This document shows, one piece after another, positions 1 to 8,166 of a DNA stretch of 64,000 bases. Below the pieces are notes generated by a model. It made no database searches and was not told the DNA's origin. It worked only from the letters and a program-made list of their open reading frames with translations. This stretch comes from Thermomicrobiales bacterium (GTDB lineage Bacteria > Chloroflexota > Chloroflexia > Thermomicrobiales > UBA6265): NCBI GenBank assembly GCA_041390825.1, contig JAWKPF010000007.1:139545-203544 (forward strand). Reading direction: 5' to 3'. Each line of letters starts with the position of its first letter. Position 1 is the first letter of the stretch. Position numbers and translations under genes: made by a program.

Positions 1-2
1 GC

Positions 3-86
3 GCGGTCTGGATCGGAAGTGAAGCCGAGTACCAGGTGGAGACGGGGCGAGTTGCCGCCGAGGACGTGCCAGCCGGACAAAGTTGA
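3..86 (+). CDS. C-terminal end of an unidentified protein (partial)
   Basis: An open frame enters from the left edge and ends at TGA 84-86. It gives 27 residues ending in ...EDVPAGQS with ordinary high-GC codon use. It stops about 70 bases before the likely cysteine synthase start, so it may be the tail of the preceding gene in the same operon. Nothing in 27 residues identifies the family. Confidence 0.35.
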   Translation, partial: AVWIGSEAEYQVETGRVAAEDVPAGQS

Positions 87-154
87 TAGAGAACTCAGTT
101 TCTGCTAGTTTCCTCGCCGAGCGCACATGCGACCGCGCCGCGGAGACGAACGTC

Positions 155-1186
155 ATGCCTGTCCTCGATATTTCCGAATCCGATCTCGTTCGCCGGACGC
201 GTCCCGCGATCGCCGACGACGCCACCGAGCTGATTGGAAACACTCCGCTCCTGCGGCTCTCACGATTTGCGCCCGATACGCCGGGGCGCCTGGTCGGCAA
301 GCTGGAAGCTTTATCGCCCGGCTATTCGGTCAAGGACCGCATTGGGGTTGCGATGATCCTGGACGCTGAAGCGAAAGGACTCATCACTCCCGGCAAGACG
401 ACGATCATCGAACCAACCAGCGGCAACACGGGCATCGCGCTTGCCTGGGTCGCCGCTTCGCGCGGATATCGCCTGATCCTCACCATGCCGGAAAGCATGA
501 GTCTGGAGCGACGGGTGCTCCTCCTCGCCTACGGCGCGGAACTCGTGCTGACGCCTGCGGCCGATGGCATGGTCGGCTCGATCTGGAAGGCAGAGGAGCT
601 GATGGAGGCGATCCCCGACTCCTGGATGCCGATGCAGTTCGAAAACCCCGCCAACCCCGCCATCCATAACCGCACGACCGCGGTCGAGCTTTGGCAGGAC
701 ACAAACGGGGCGATCGACATTCTGGTCGGCGGAGTTGGAACCGGAGGAACCATCACTGGCGTCGGACAGGTGCTCAAGAGTCTCAAGCCATCGTTCCAGG
801 TCATAGCCGTCGAGCCAGCCGAGTCTCCATTTCTGGCCGGAGGTGAGGCGGCGCCTCACAAGATCCAGGGGATCGGCGCCAACTTCGTCCCGCCGGTGCT
901 GGACACCGATCTCATCGACGAAATCGTTCATGTGCCGGGCGATGCGGCTATGGAAGCCGCGCGCGAGCTCATGGTCACCGAAGGGATTCTGGCCGGGATT
1001 TCGGCCGGAGCGGCTGTCTACGCGGGACGTGAACTGGCGAGGCGCGACGAGAACCAGGGCAAGCTGATCGTTGCGATCTTGCCGGACACGGGTGAGCGCT
1101 ACCTGAGCACGCCCCTCTTCTCCGACTTGCGTGACAAGGCGTCCACCATGCCGACGTCGGTGCTCACTGCCGGGACGTCCAGGTAG
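155..1186 (+). CDS. cysK: Cysteine synthase (O-acetylserine sulfhydrylase), PLP-dependent
   Basis: Makes L-cysteine from O-acetylserine and sulfide in the cytoplasm; fold-type II PLP enzyme. The sequence shows ELIGNTPLLRL, the PLP lysine in GYSVKDRIG, the substrate loop PTSGNTGI, the phosphate-binding GGVGTGGTITG, and C-terminal GISAGAA. The 343 residues match the family (about 310-320) plus a short N-terminal extension. I chose ATG 155, 25 codons before ELIGNTP. An upstream in-frame TTG at 83 would overlap the end of the preceding frame and adds residues without family resemblance. A cystathionine beta-synthase role cannot be excluded from sequence alone, but there is no CBS domain. Confidence 0.93.
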   Translation: MPVLDISESDLVRRTRPAIADDATELIGNTPLLRLSRFAPDTPGRLVGKLEALSPGYSVKDRIGVAMILDAEAKGLITPGKTTIIEPTSGNTGIALAWVAASRGYRLILTMPESMSLERRVLLLAYGAELVLTPAADGMVGSIWKAEELMEAIPDSWMPMQFENPANPAIHNRTTAVELWQDTNGAIDILVGGVGTGGTITGVGQVLKSLKPSFQVIAVEPAESPFLAGGEAAPHKIQGIGANFVPPVLDTDLIDEIVHVPGDAAMEAARELMVTEGILAGISAGAAVYAGRELARRDENQGKLIVAILPDTGERYLSTPLFSDLRDKASTMPTSVLTAGTSR

Positions 1187-1195
1187 GCTTTTGTC

Positions 1196-1984
1196 TCAGT
1201 CGACTGATGCCTCTGTCGGTGGTTCCCACCATGGAATCTCACGCAGCAAAGGGTAACGTGTGCCTCCCGAGCCACGGGCGATGAGGGAATAGGCCGCGGC
1301 GCGAGTGGCTCCGTCCAGTTCGTGCTGGACACGGCCAAGTATCTCCACCAATCGCTCGCCTTCGATGGCAGTATCGGCCAGCAGTTGCTTTCGCACATCC
1401 CTGCGAACCGCGTGACCAAGCGAACGCGCGGCAACAAGTCTCGAGCGGACATCGAGCAGCTGCTCTGCGCTCGCGCCCATGGGCACCGACAGCAGGTGGG
1501 TGACGAGCGGTTGATTGGTCAGGATGTACCAGGCCCGAACCAGGTCTTCACTGAACCCTGCCTCGACTGGTTCGAGCGCGTCGAGTCCATCGAGGATGCT
1601 GACTGTGCTCGAGCCATCTGGTTCGGAAAGCCACGCCGTCGCCTTGATACCGTAGAAGGGCCAGATGGTGGCACGCGCCAGAAGCTCTGCGGCGCCAGAC
1701 ACGTCATAGAGCAATATCGCCGCATCCTCGATCTCGTCTGGGCGCACGGGGGTGCGCATGGCGATGGCCCCGGCGCCACTGGTCCACAAGCCGAAACCGG
1801 GATCAGCCCGATGGGTTTCTGTCAGCAGCCCGATCTCCGGTGTCGAGATCAGCGCGGCATCCGCCGCTCCGACCCGATCCGCTGTCAACCTGCTATGAAT
1901 CTCGAAACTGCCTTCGCCCGACTCATCGTGGGTCAGACCGAAGGTGATGTATGAGGTCTCGAGCGAACGATCGACCAGGAGCAT
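1196..1984 (-). CDS. MqnA/MqnD-like periplasmic-binding-fold protein (distant)
   Basis: The 262-residue protein resembles the MqnA/MqnD family, which acts in the futalosine route to menaquinone. It has AADAALISTPEIG where MqnA has D(L/V)A..S..EY, then a hydrophobic-Leu-Tyr-Asp stretch followed by a Ser/Ala-rich helix and FYGIKATAW, and a late ILTNQPLVTHL segment like the LTGLPFV segment of MqnA. The match is weak, so the reaction is an inference. ATG 1984 is used because a TAGGA ribosome site overlaps the pheA stop codon 8 bases upstream. Longer versions would run through pheA. It is the second gene of a pheA-led minus-strand pair, so a role near chorismate or prephenate metabolism fits, but a general solute-binding-fold protein is possible. 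Confidence 0.6.
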   Translation of the reverse strand: MLLVDRSLETSYITFGLTHDESGEGSFEIHSRLTADRVGAADAALISTPEIGLLTETHRADPGFGLWTSGAGAIAMRTPVRPDEIEDAAILLYDVSGAAELLARATIWPFYGIKATAWLSEPDGSSTVSILDGLDALEPVEAGFSEDLVRAWYILTNQPLVTHLLSVPMGASAEQLLDVRSRLVAARSLGHAVRRDVRKQLLADTAIEGERLVEILGRVQHELDGATRAAAYSLIARGSGGTRYPLLREIPWWEPPTEASVD

Positions 1985-1992
1985 CGGTGTTC

Positions 1993-2871
1993 CTACAGAA
2001 CGCGAACGCCTGGACCGGCGCCCGCCATGACCTCGTCGGCCAGGGCTTGAAAATCGAACCGGGGGTATGAACCGAAGACCTTTACGTTCGCCACCCGGCC
2101 CAGCCGTTCGAGCGCGTCCACCACCAATGGATCGGTGCGATGTCCCTGAAAATCGAGCAAGAAGTAGTACTCCCCCAGCCACTCCTTGGTCGGGCGGCTC
2201 TCGACCTTGGTCAGCTCGATCTTTCCTTCCGCAAAGGGAGTCAGGGATTCGAGCAACGAACCCGGCGCGTTCACATGCAACACAAAGCTGATCGAGGTCT
2301 TGTCGTTGCCGGTGGGTGGTGAATCTTCGTTGCGCAAGACGACAAAACGAGTGAAATTCGAGCGAATGTCCTGAATGTCATGCGCGATGATCTGCCCACC
2401 ATAGAGTTCGGCTGCACGGCGCGTGCCGATTGCGGCACGCTGAACATCACCGCTCTTGACCACGTCTTCCACAGCCGCTGCGGTGCTCAGGGCGGCCACT
2501 TGCTCAGCCCTTGGCAACACTCGCTCCAGAAAACGCCGGCACTGCCCCAGTGGTTGCGGGTGCGTGGTGACGACCTTGATATCGGTGAGGGCGCCTCCCG
2601 GTGGTGTAATCAGAAAGTGCCGAACCGGCACCACCACCTCGTCTGCAATCTTGAGGGGGGTCTCATGGATGAGCAGATCGAGCGTGGTGCTGATCGACCC
2701 CTCGATCGAGTTCTCGATCGGGAGCAGCGCCTGATCCGCCAATCCCGTTTCGACCGCAGCAGTCAACGCCGGAAACGAGTTGAAGGCCAGAAACTCTCCC
2801 GACTCGCCGGCGAATGCAATCGCCGCGTCTTCGCTGAACGTCCCGCGCGGACCAAGGAATGCAGTGATCAT
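1993..2871 (-). CDS. pheA: Prephenate dehydratase with C-terminal ACT domain
   Basis: Converts prephenate to phenylpyruvate in phenylalanine synthesis. Residues 1-180 form the PDT domain (FLGPRGTFSEDAA at the start, the TRFVVL motif near residue 180). The ACT domain follows from about residue 190 and includes ESRP, the phenylalanine-binding motif for feedback inhibition. The 292 residues are typical of the monofunctional enzyme without a chorismate mutase domain. ATG 2871 is chosen because GGAGGT lies 5 bases upstream and the protein then begins MITAFLGPRGTF. It is divergent from the thpR-like gene and followed after 8 bases by the MqnA-like gene. Confidence 0.93.
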   Translation of the reverse strand: MITAFLGPRGTFSEDAAIAFAGESGEFLAFNSFPALTAAVETGLADQALLPIENSIEGSISTTLDLLIHETPLKIADEVVVPVRHFLITPPGGALTDIKVVTTHPQPLGQCRRFLERVLPRAEQVAALSTAAAVEDVVKSGDVQRAAIGTRRAAELYGGQIIAHDIQDIRSNFTRFVVLRNEDSPPTGNDKTSISFVLHVNAPGSLLESLTPFAEGKIELTKVESRPTKEWLGEYYFLLDFQGHRTDPLVVDALERLGRVANVKVFGSYPRFDFQALADEVMAGAGPGVRVL

Positions 2872-2950
2872 CGCAACCTCCATCGTGCGCAACAGTACGC
2901 GCGGTTGCGCATCCCGTCCAACGTCATTCCGCGACACCTATACTCCCGCC

Positions 2951-3592
2951 ATGGCGAAACGAAAACACTCCGCACCATCTCCGAAGCCAGGTCGCCCGCC
3001 AGCGAAGCCGGACGGACCGCGTCTCTTCATCGCGGCTCCGTTGCCACCGACCGTGACCGATCAGCTCGGTCATCTCATCGACGATCTTTCCAGCCGTGAT
3101 CTGCCGGTGCGCTGGACAGCGCCAAGCGGTTTCCATCTGACCCTGCACTTTATCGGCGAAGTACCGCAAGAACGCGCGGAGCTCATCCGGTTGTCGTTTG
3201 CCAACCTCTCGCTCCGGACCGGGCCAATCCGGGTGCGCACCGGGTCACTGGGGGCGTTCCCGAACGAAAAGCGTCCACGCGTGATCTGGATCGGTCTTGA
3301 AGGGCAAACTGACAAGCTGGAGGCAGCGCGCGCCGAGGTTGGAGCGATGCTCGCACGGTTGAACGTCGACGTCGAAGGCGGCGCATTCAAACCGCACCTG
3401 ACGTTGGGTCGGGCACGCGACTCCGTCGACCAGCTCTTCTCGTACCAGCTCGGCGAGGCATTTTCGTCCCCGAGCGTGCGGGAGATCATCTCCTCGAAGG
3501 TCGAGTTCACGATTTCGGAGCTCGTCCTGTTCCGCAGCCACCTGGAGAAGGCTGGCGCACGTTACGAGGAACTCGCCAGTATTCGATTCTAG
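2951..3592 (+). CDS. thpR: RNA 2',3'-cyclic phosphodiesterase (2H family)
   Basis: Member of the 2H phosphoesterase superfamily, historically called 2'-5' RNA ligase, which hydrolyses 2',3'-cyclic phosphate ends of RNA. Both catalytic HxTL motifs are present: HLTLHFIG and, about 90 residues later, HLTLGR. The family N-terminus RLFIAAPLPP follows a Lys/Pro-rich tail of about 20 residues. With ATG 2951 the product is 213 residues, slightly over the usual 175-190 because of that basic tail. It reads away from pheA across a 79-base gap. Confidence 0.9.
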   Translation: MAKRKHSAPSPKPGRPPAKPDGPRLFIAAPLPPTVTDQLGHLIDDLSSRDLPVRWTAPSGFHLTLHFIGEVPQERAELIRLSFANLSLRTGPIRVRTGSLGAFPNEKRPRVIWIGLEGQTDKLEAARAEVGAMLARLNVDVEGGAFKPHLTLGRARDSVDQLFSYQLGEAFSSPSVREIISSKVEFTISELVLFRSHLEKAGARYEELASIRF

Positions 3593-3788
3593 GCCGCCTC
3601 ATTCATCGTGGGTTGTCCTGTTTCCAGGACAGGCAACACCAGACCTCTGTCGCTGCAATCGAGCGAGACCGCCCAACGGCGGAGGACGGCGGCCCGGACG
3701 ACCCTTCATCGGGTAAAATGGACTGCTGCGCGACGCGATTCGATCGAGCCGTCCGCACTGTTCCAACCATCGCACCAGGATCGCATCG

Positions 3789-4892
3789 ATGAGCAAACTC
3801 ATGGACACACTCGGCGAAATCAATCGCCGATATCAAGAGCTCGACGAGCTTTTCGCCGACCCTGCCATCGCCACCGATCCCGCGCGCCTGCAAGAGATCG
3901 GCCGCGAACGAGCAGAGCTGGAAGAGATCGTCAGCACGTACAACGAATTCGAAGCCACCGAATCGGCCATCGCCGATGCGGAGTTGCTGGCGTCAGACTC
4001 TGATCCGGAGATGGCCTCCATGGCCGCTGAGGAGATGCGCACGCTCAAAGAGCAGCAAAGCGTGCTGATGAACCGGATCAAGGCGCTGCTCGTGCCGAAA
4101 GACCCGAACGACGCAAAGAACGTCATCGTCGAGGTACGCGCCGGCACTGGAGGAGACGAAGCGGCCCTCTTCGCCGCCGATCTCTTCCGCATGTACGCCC
4201 GCTATGCCGAACGCCAGCGCTGGAAAGTGGAGATCCTTTCCGCGACCGAAACCGATGGCGGCGGATATCGCGAGATCATCTTCCAGGTGACCGGCAAGAA
4301 CGCGTATAGCTTCTTGCGCTACGAATCCGGCGTGCACCGCGTGCAACGCGTACCGGCGACCGAGAGCCAGGGACGCATCCACACGTCCACCGCAAGCGTG
4401 GCGGTCCTTCCCGAAGCGGAAGAAGTCGACATCCAAATCTCGGAAAACGATCTGCGCATCGACGTCTATCGCTCCTCCGGCAACGGCGGTCAAAGCGTCA
4501 ACACAACCGACTCGGCGGTACGCATCACACACATTCCGACCGGGTTGGTCGTTGCGTGCCAGGACGAGCGCAGCCAGCTCAAGAACAAACTGAAAGCGAT
4601 GACCATTCTCCGCTCCCGGCTCTACGAAACCGAACAGGAGCGGCTGGCCGCCGAACGAGGTGACGCACGCAAGTCGCAAATCGGCAGCGCCGAGCGAAGC
4701 GAAAAGATCCGCACCTACAACTACCCGCAGGACCGCATTTCCGACCATCGCATCAAGATGAATCTGAGCAATATTCCTGGCGTGATGGACGGGCAGATCG
4801 ATACCCTCGTGCAGGAGCTGCGAGCGGCCGACGAGGCACAGCGGCTCGCCGAAGCCGGTCTCGAGGACGAACACGCGGTCGTCGCGGCGTAG
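3789..4892 (+). CDS. prfA: Peptide chain release factor 1
   Basis: Recognises UAA and UAG stop codons and triggers peptide release on the ribosome. The GGQ motif is at residues 233-235 in SSGNGGQSVN, followed by the conserved HIPTG. The central region has GTGGDEAALFAADL. The length of 367 is normal. ATG 3789 is followed by a typical coiled N-terminal domain. prmC, which methylates the GGQ glutamine, follows after 24 bases, the classical arrangement. Confidence 0.97.
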   Translation: MSKLMDTLGEINRRYQELDELFADPAIATDPARLQEIGRERAELEEIVSTYNEFEATESAIADAELLASDSDPEMASMAAEEMRTLKEQQSVLMNRIKALLVPKDPNDAKNVIVEVRAGTGGDEAALFAADLFRMYARYAERQRWKVEILSATETDGGGYREIIFQVTGKNAYSFLRYESGVHRVQRVPATESQGRIHTSTASVAVLPEAEEVDIQISENDLRIDVYRSSGNGGQSVNTTDSAVRITHIPTGLVVACQDERSQLKNKLKAMTILRSRLYETEQERLAAERGDARKSQIGSAERSEKIRTYNYPQDRISDHRIKMNLSNIPGVMDGQIDTLVQELRAADEAQRLAEAGLEDEHAVVAA

Positions 4893-4916
4893 TTTCGTCA
4901 GTCACGTACGTCACGC

Positions 4917-5804
4917 ATGACAGAGCCGAGACCGGAACCTACGGTCGGCCAAACGATCTCGTCTGCCACGTCAGAACTACGTGCGGCCGGAATCGCTTCA
5001 CCACGCCTCGACGCCGAGGTGCTGCTCTGCTCGGTTCTGCGCCGAACGCGAACCCAGCTGGCGATCGATCCTGAGATCGTTCTGACGCCTGACCAACAGG
5101 AAGCGTTCCGGTCTTCGATCCGACGTCGCTTGCAGGGCGAGTCGGTTGCCTATATCACTGGCACACGCGAGTTCATGGGGCACAACTTCCATGTTGGTCC
5201 CGGGGTGCTCGTTCCTCGCCCGGAAACCGAACTGCTGGTGGAGCGAGCAGTGGCCGTGATCGACCGGCTGTGGCGCGGTGTTCCGATTCGCGTGCTCGAC
5301 CTCTGCACTGGCAGCGGCGCCATTGCGTTGTCTTTGGCGTTGCTGACGGACCCGGCACTGGTGTCGATCACCGGGTGCGACATTTCGACAGATGCCCTGG
5401 CGTACGCAAAGGGCAATCGTCAGGAGCTTGGACTTAGCGCCCGTGTCGAACTGGTGGAGGGAGATCTCCTCTCCTGGACGCGGGGGCCGTGGGACGTGAT
5501 CCTCACCAACCCGCCGTATCTCACTCCAACACAAGTCGACGGCAATCCGGATCTGGCAGCGGAACCACGATTGGCGCTCGACGGCGGGCCCGGCGGCCTG
5601 AAGGTGATCGAACGCATCCTCGATCAGTCAGCGGCCAGGGTAGCTCAGCAGTTTGCGATGATGATCGAGATCGACCCGAGTCAGGCATCTACGGTCGCCT
5701 CGCTTGCGGGCGCGCGCTTTCCGGGCGCGCGTGTCATGATCGTGGACGATCTATCTGGCCGCGCCAGGTTCGTTTCGATCGAGCGACAGGAGTCCCCGTC
5801 ATGA
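4917..5804 (+). CDS. prmC: Release factor glutamine N5-methyltransferase
   Basis: Methylates the glutamine of the GGQ motif of release factors using SAM. It has the substrate-binding N-terminal helices, the YITGTREFMG and VPRPETELLVE segments, SAM motif I VLDLCTGSGAIAL, and the catalytic NPPY at residues 198-201. The length of 295 is typical. The start has no strong ribosome site, but it lies 24 bases after prfA, so coupled translation is likely. Its stop overlaps the next start in an ATGA. Confidence 0.95.
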   Translation: MTEPRPEPTVGQTISSATSELRAAGIASPRLDAEVLLCSVLRRTRTQLAIDPEIVLTPDQQEAFRSSIRRRLQGESVAYITGTREFMGHNFHVGPGVLVPRPETELLVERAVAVIDRLWRGVPIRVLDLCTGSGAIALSLALLTDPALVSITGCDISTDALAYAKGNRQELGLSARVELVEGDLLSWTRGPWDVILTNPPYLTPTQVDGNPDLAAEPRLALDGGPGGLKVIERILDQSAARVAQQFAMMIEIDPSQASTVASLAGARFPGARVMIVDDLSGRARFVSIERQESPS

Positions 5805-6817
5805 CGATTGCCGGAAAAGACGCACGCCTGACACCCTATGGCCAAACCAACCTCGGCATGGACCTCGGACTCATCGATGGCCTCTACGTGCCCAACGAGC
5901 TCTTTTTCGTTCGATCGAATGGCGCGATTCCGGGCATCGATCCAACGAGTTGGCGCTTGACGATCGACGGAGAAGTTGCGGTGCCGGCGGAGTTTTCCCT
6001 GTCCGATCTCGAACAAATGCCACAGGTCGAGCTTCCCGCGTTCCTGGAATGCACCGGGAACGGGCGATCGCGTTTCGATCCAGTCGCTGAGGGAACGACC
6101 TGGAAGAACGACGCGGCCGGAAACGCTATTTGGGGCGGCGTTCGGCTTCGCGAACTGCTGGACGCCGTCCAACCGACCGAAGCTGGAGTCGAGGTCGTCT
6201 CCCAGGGCGGCGATCTCGAGACAATGCAACGCGGGCTGCCGCTCAGCGTGGCACTGCAACCGAGCACCCTGATCGCGCTGCGCATGAATGGGGACCCGTT
6301 GCCAGTGGCGCATGGCGCCCCGGCGCGTCTGCTGGTGCCGGGATGGGCAGGGATCGCGTCAACGAAATGGTTGACCAGGTTGACGGTCAGCGATCGCCCG
6401 TTCACCGGACCGTTCCAGGGCGATCTCTATGTGATCTACGATGCCGACGGCGTGCCCATTCAGCCGGTGCGCGAGATGCCAGTCAAGTCGGTGATCGCGA
6501 ATCCAACCGATGGGGCTGTCATGCCCGGGAACGGTATTGCCTACGGGTATGCCTGGTCTGGTCATGGAGGCATCGAGACAGTCGAAACCAGCTTCGACGG
6601 CGGCGATAGCTGGCAACCCGCGACCATCGCTCAGGAAGCCGGTCCCTACTCCTGGGTGCGGTGGGAGCAATCGTTAGCCCTTCCGCCAGGAACGCACGAG
6701 CTCTGTGCCAGGGCAACCGACCGGCGCGGGCTGACGCAGCCCTGGAAAGCACTCTGGAACCAGAAGGGTTACTTCATGAACGAAATCCAGCGAGTGACCT
6801 TTTCGATCGAGGAATAG
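5801..6817 (+). CDS. Sulfite-oxidase-like molybdopterin oxidoreductase
   Basis: Member of the sulfite oxidase family that binds molybdenum through pyranopterin. The expected Mo-ligating cysteine is C84 in ECTGNGRS, followed by the cofactor-contact region WGGVRLRELLD. The C-terminal third (from about residue 215) matches the Mo-co dimerisation domain, with TKWLTRLTVSD and the late RATDRRGLTQP. The length is 338. No Tat or Sec signal is visible, so a cytoplasmic place is inferred. The start overlaps the prmC stop (ATGA) and has an AGGAG site 7 bases upstream. The electron acceptor is unknown; there is no heme domain. Confidence 0.85.
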   Translation: MTIAGKDARLTPYGQTNLGMDLGLIDGLYVPNELFFVRSNGAIPGIDPTSWRLTIDGEVAVPAEFSLSDLEQMPQVELPAFLECTGNGRSRFDPVAEGTTWKNDAAGNAIWGGVRLRELLDAVQPTEAGVEVVSQGGDLETMQRGLPLSVALQPSTLIALRMNGDPLPVAHGAPARLLVPGWAGIASTKWLTRLTVSDRPFTGPFQGDLYVIYDADGVPIQPVREMPVKSVIANPTDGAVMPGNGIAYGYAWSGHGGIETVETSFDGGDSWQPATIAQEAGPYSWVRWEQSLALPPGTHELCARATDRRGLTQPWKALWNQKGYFMNEIQRVTFSIEE

Positions 6818-6824
6818 ACTGGCC

Positions 6825-7244
6825 ATGGGCGTGATTCACCATCTCGACAGCGACGGTATCGAGGCACTGCTTGCGGGTTCGATCGTCGGCCGAATTGCCT
6901 GCAACCAGCCTGGCGAGCGACCGTACCTGGTTCCACTCGCCTACGCGTACGACGGCGATTCGATCTATGCGGTCAGCGGACCCGGCCGCAAGCTGGACCT
7001 GATGCGGTCCGACCCGCGGGTCTCGTTCGAGGTGGACCGCGTCGAGCAATCAGATCGGTGGCAGAGTGTGGTCGCAGAAGCAACGTTCGAAGAGATTGCC
7101 GATCCCGACGAGGTGCAACTCGCCGTTGCCCTGGTCGAACGAGCCACAGGTGTCCCGGTCGTGATGGGCGCCCATTCAGTGGTCTTCCGGTTGCGAATCA
7201 CCGCCCGTTCGGGGCGATATGAGCTACCCGACGATCTCACGTAG
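6825..7244 (+). CDS. Pyridoxamine 5'-phosphate oxidase-fold flavin protein
   Basis: A short (139-residue) split-barrel protein of the PNPOx-like, nitroimidazole-resistance type that binds FMN or a related cofactor. Visible family features are the N-terminal LAGSIVGRIAC, the VPLAYAYDGDSIYAVSG strand pair, then GRKLDLMRSDPRVSFEVD and a Trp-containing W-x-S-V-V-x-E-A-T-F-E strand. The real substrate cannot be read from the sequence. It starts 8 bases after the sulfite-oxidase-like gene and may be co-transcribed with it. Confidence 0.85.
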   Translation: MGVIHHLDSDGIEALLAGSIVGRIACNQPGERPYLVPLAYAYDGDSIYAVSGPGRKLDLMRSDPRVSFEVDRVEQSDRWQSVVAEATFEEIADPDEVQLAVALVERATGVPVVMGAHSVVFRLRITARSGRYELPDDLT

Positions 7245-7337
7245 CTCTCTCCGAGATTGAAACTCGATTTCAGCTATCCTCACGGTTCCAGCACCAACGA
7301 TGTGTGCCTGGAATCGAGCGTGCAGTGAGGAGGAATC

Positions 7338-8162
7338 ATGGCGGGCGGGAACTGGTTGCAGGAAATGACAGGCGAAACCAAGTCGATCATCGGCATGGTC
7401 CATCTGCCAGCGCTCCCCGGCACACCGCTCTACGAGGAATCGACCGGCATGACCGGCATTCGCGAATGGGTCAAGCGCGACCTGGACGCGCTTCAGGCTG
7501 GCGGCATCGATGCGGTCATGTTCTGCAATGAGAACGACCGCCCATATCGTCTCGATTCGGATTTTGCCTCGGTTGCCGCGATGGCAGACACCGTTGCTTC
7601 CATGCGCGGTGAACTCTCGGTGCCATTCGGCGTCAACGTTCTCTGGGACCCGAACGCTACATTGGCGGTGGCGGCGGCCACCGGCGCCTCGTTCTGTCGC
7701 GAAATCTTCACGGGAGCCTTTGCCGGCGACTTCGGACTCTGGATTCGATCCGCGGGCGATGCCTGGCGATACCGTCGCCAGATCGGCGCGCAGAATGTCA
7801 AGATGATCTTCAATATCAATGCCGAGTTCGCCGCGCCGGTTGCCCCGCGGCCGATCGCGGAAACTGCCAAGTCGGTCGTCTTCTCTTCCTCGCCCGATGC
7901 AATCTGCGTCTCCGGACCGATCACCAGCCAGCCCGCCAATGCGTCGGCGATGGCCGAGGTGGCGGCCGCCATTGCAGGGACCGGGGTGCCGCTGCTGGTC
8001 AACACCGGGTTCAAGGTGGCGAATGCCGCCGAACTGCTGCAATACGCCGATGGCGCGATCGTCGGTTCGAGCCTGAAGGTCGACGGTATTACCTGGAATC
8101 CAGTCGATGGCGCGCGGGTGAAGGCGCTGATGGCCGAAGTGCGCTCGGCGACAGCGAGCTAG
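7338..8162 (+). CDS. BtpA/SgcQ family TIM-barrel protein
   Basis: The 274 residues match the BtpA family (SgcQ in enterobacterial sugar loci, BtpA in cyanobacteria), predicted TIM barrels of unknown or unproven activity. Family landmarks are IIGMVHLPALPGTP at the start, DLDALQAGGIDAVMFCNENDRPY, VPFGVNVLWDP, and ADGAIVGSSLKVDG at the end, which resembles a barrel phosphate-binding strand. It heads a sugar-utilisation cluster, and the kinase starts 5 bases after its stop. In this setting it may act on a phosphorylated sugar, for example as an aldolase or isomerase. That is inference. Confidence 0.85.
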   Translation: MAGGNWLQEMTGETKSIIGMVHLPALPGTPLYEESTGMTGIREWVKRDLDALQAGGIDAVMFCNENDRPYRLDSDFASVAAMADTVASMRGELSVPFGVNVLWDPNATLAVAAATGASFCREIFTGAFAGDFGLWIRSAGDAWRYRRQIGAQNVKMIFNINAEFAAPVAPRPIAETAKSVVFSSSPDAICVSGPITSQPANASAMAEVAAAIAGTGVPLLVNTGFKVANAAELLQYADGAIVGSSLKVDGITWNPVDGARVKALMAEVRSATAS

Positions 8163-8166
8163 CCGG

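Noticed and set aside
3615..3630. Hairpin GTCCTG-TTTC-CAGGAC after the 2',3'-cyclic phosphodiesterase gene
   Set aside because: Only 6 pairs and no T-run; too weak to call a terminator.
3713..3718. TAAAAT before prfA as a -10 box
   Set aside because: No acceptable -35 hexamer at 16-18 bases upstream.
7258..7272. TGAAA-CTCGA-TTTCA inverted repeat before the BtpA-like gene
   Set aside because: Short arms and no convincing -35/-10 pair around it; it may be chance, though its place is suggestive.
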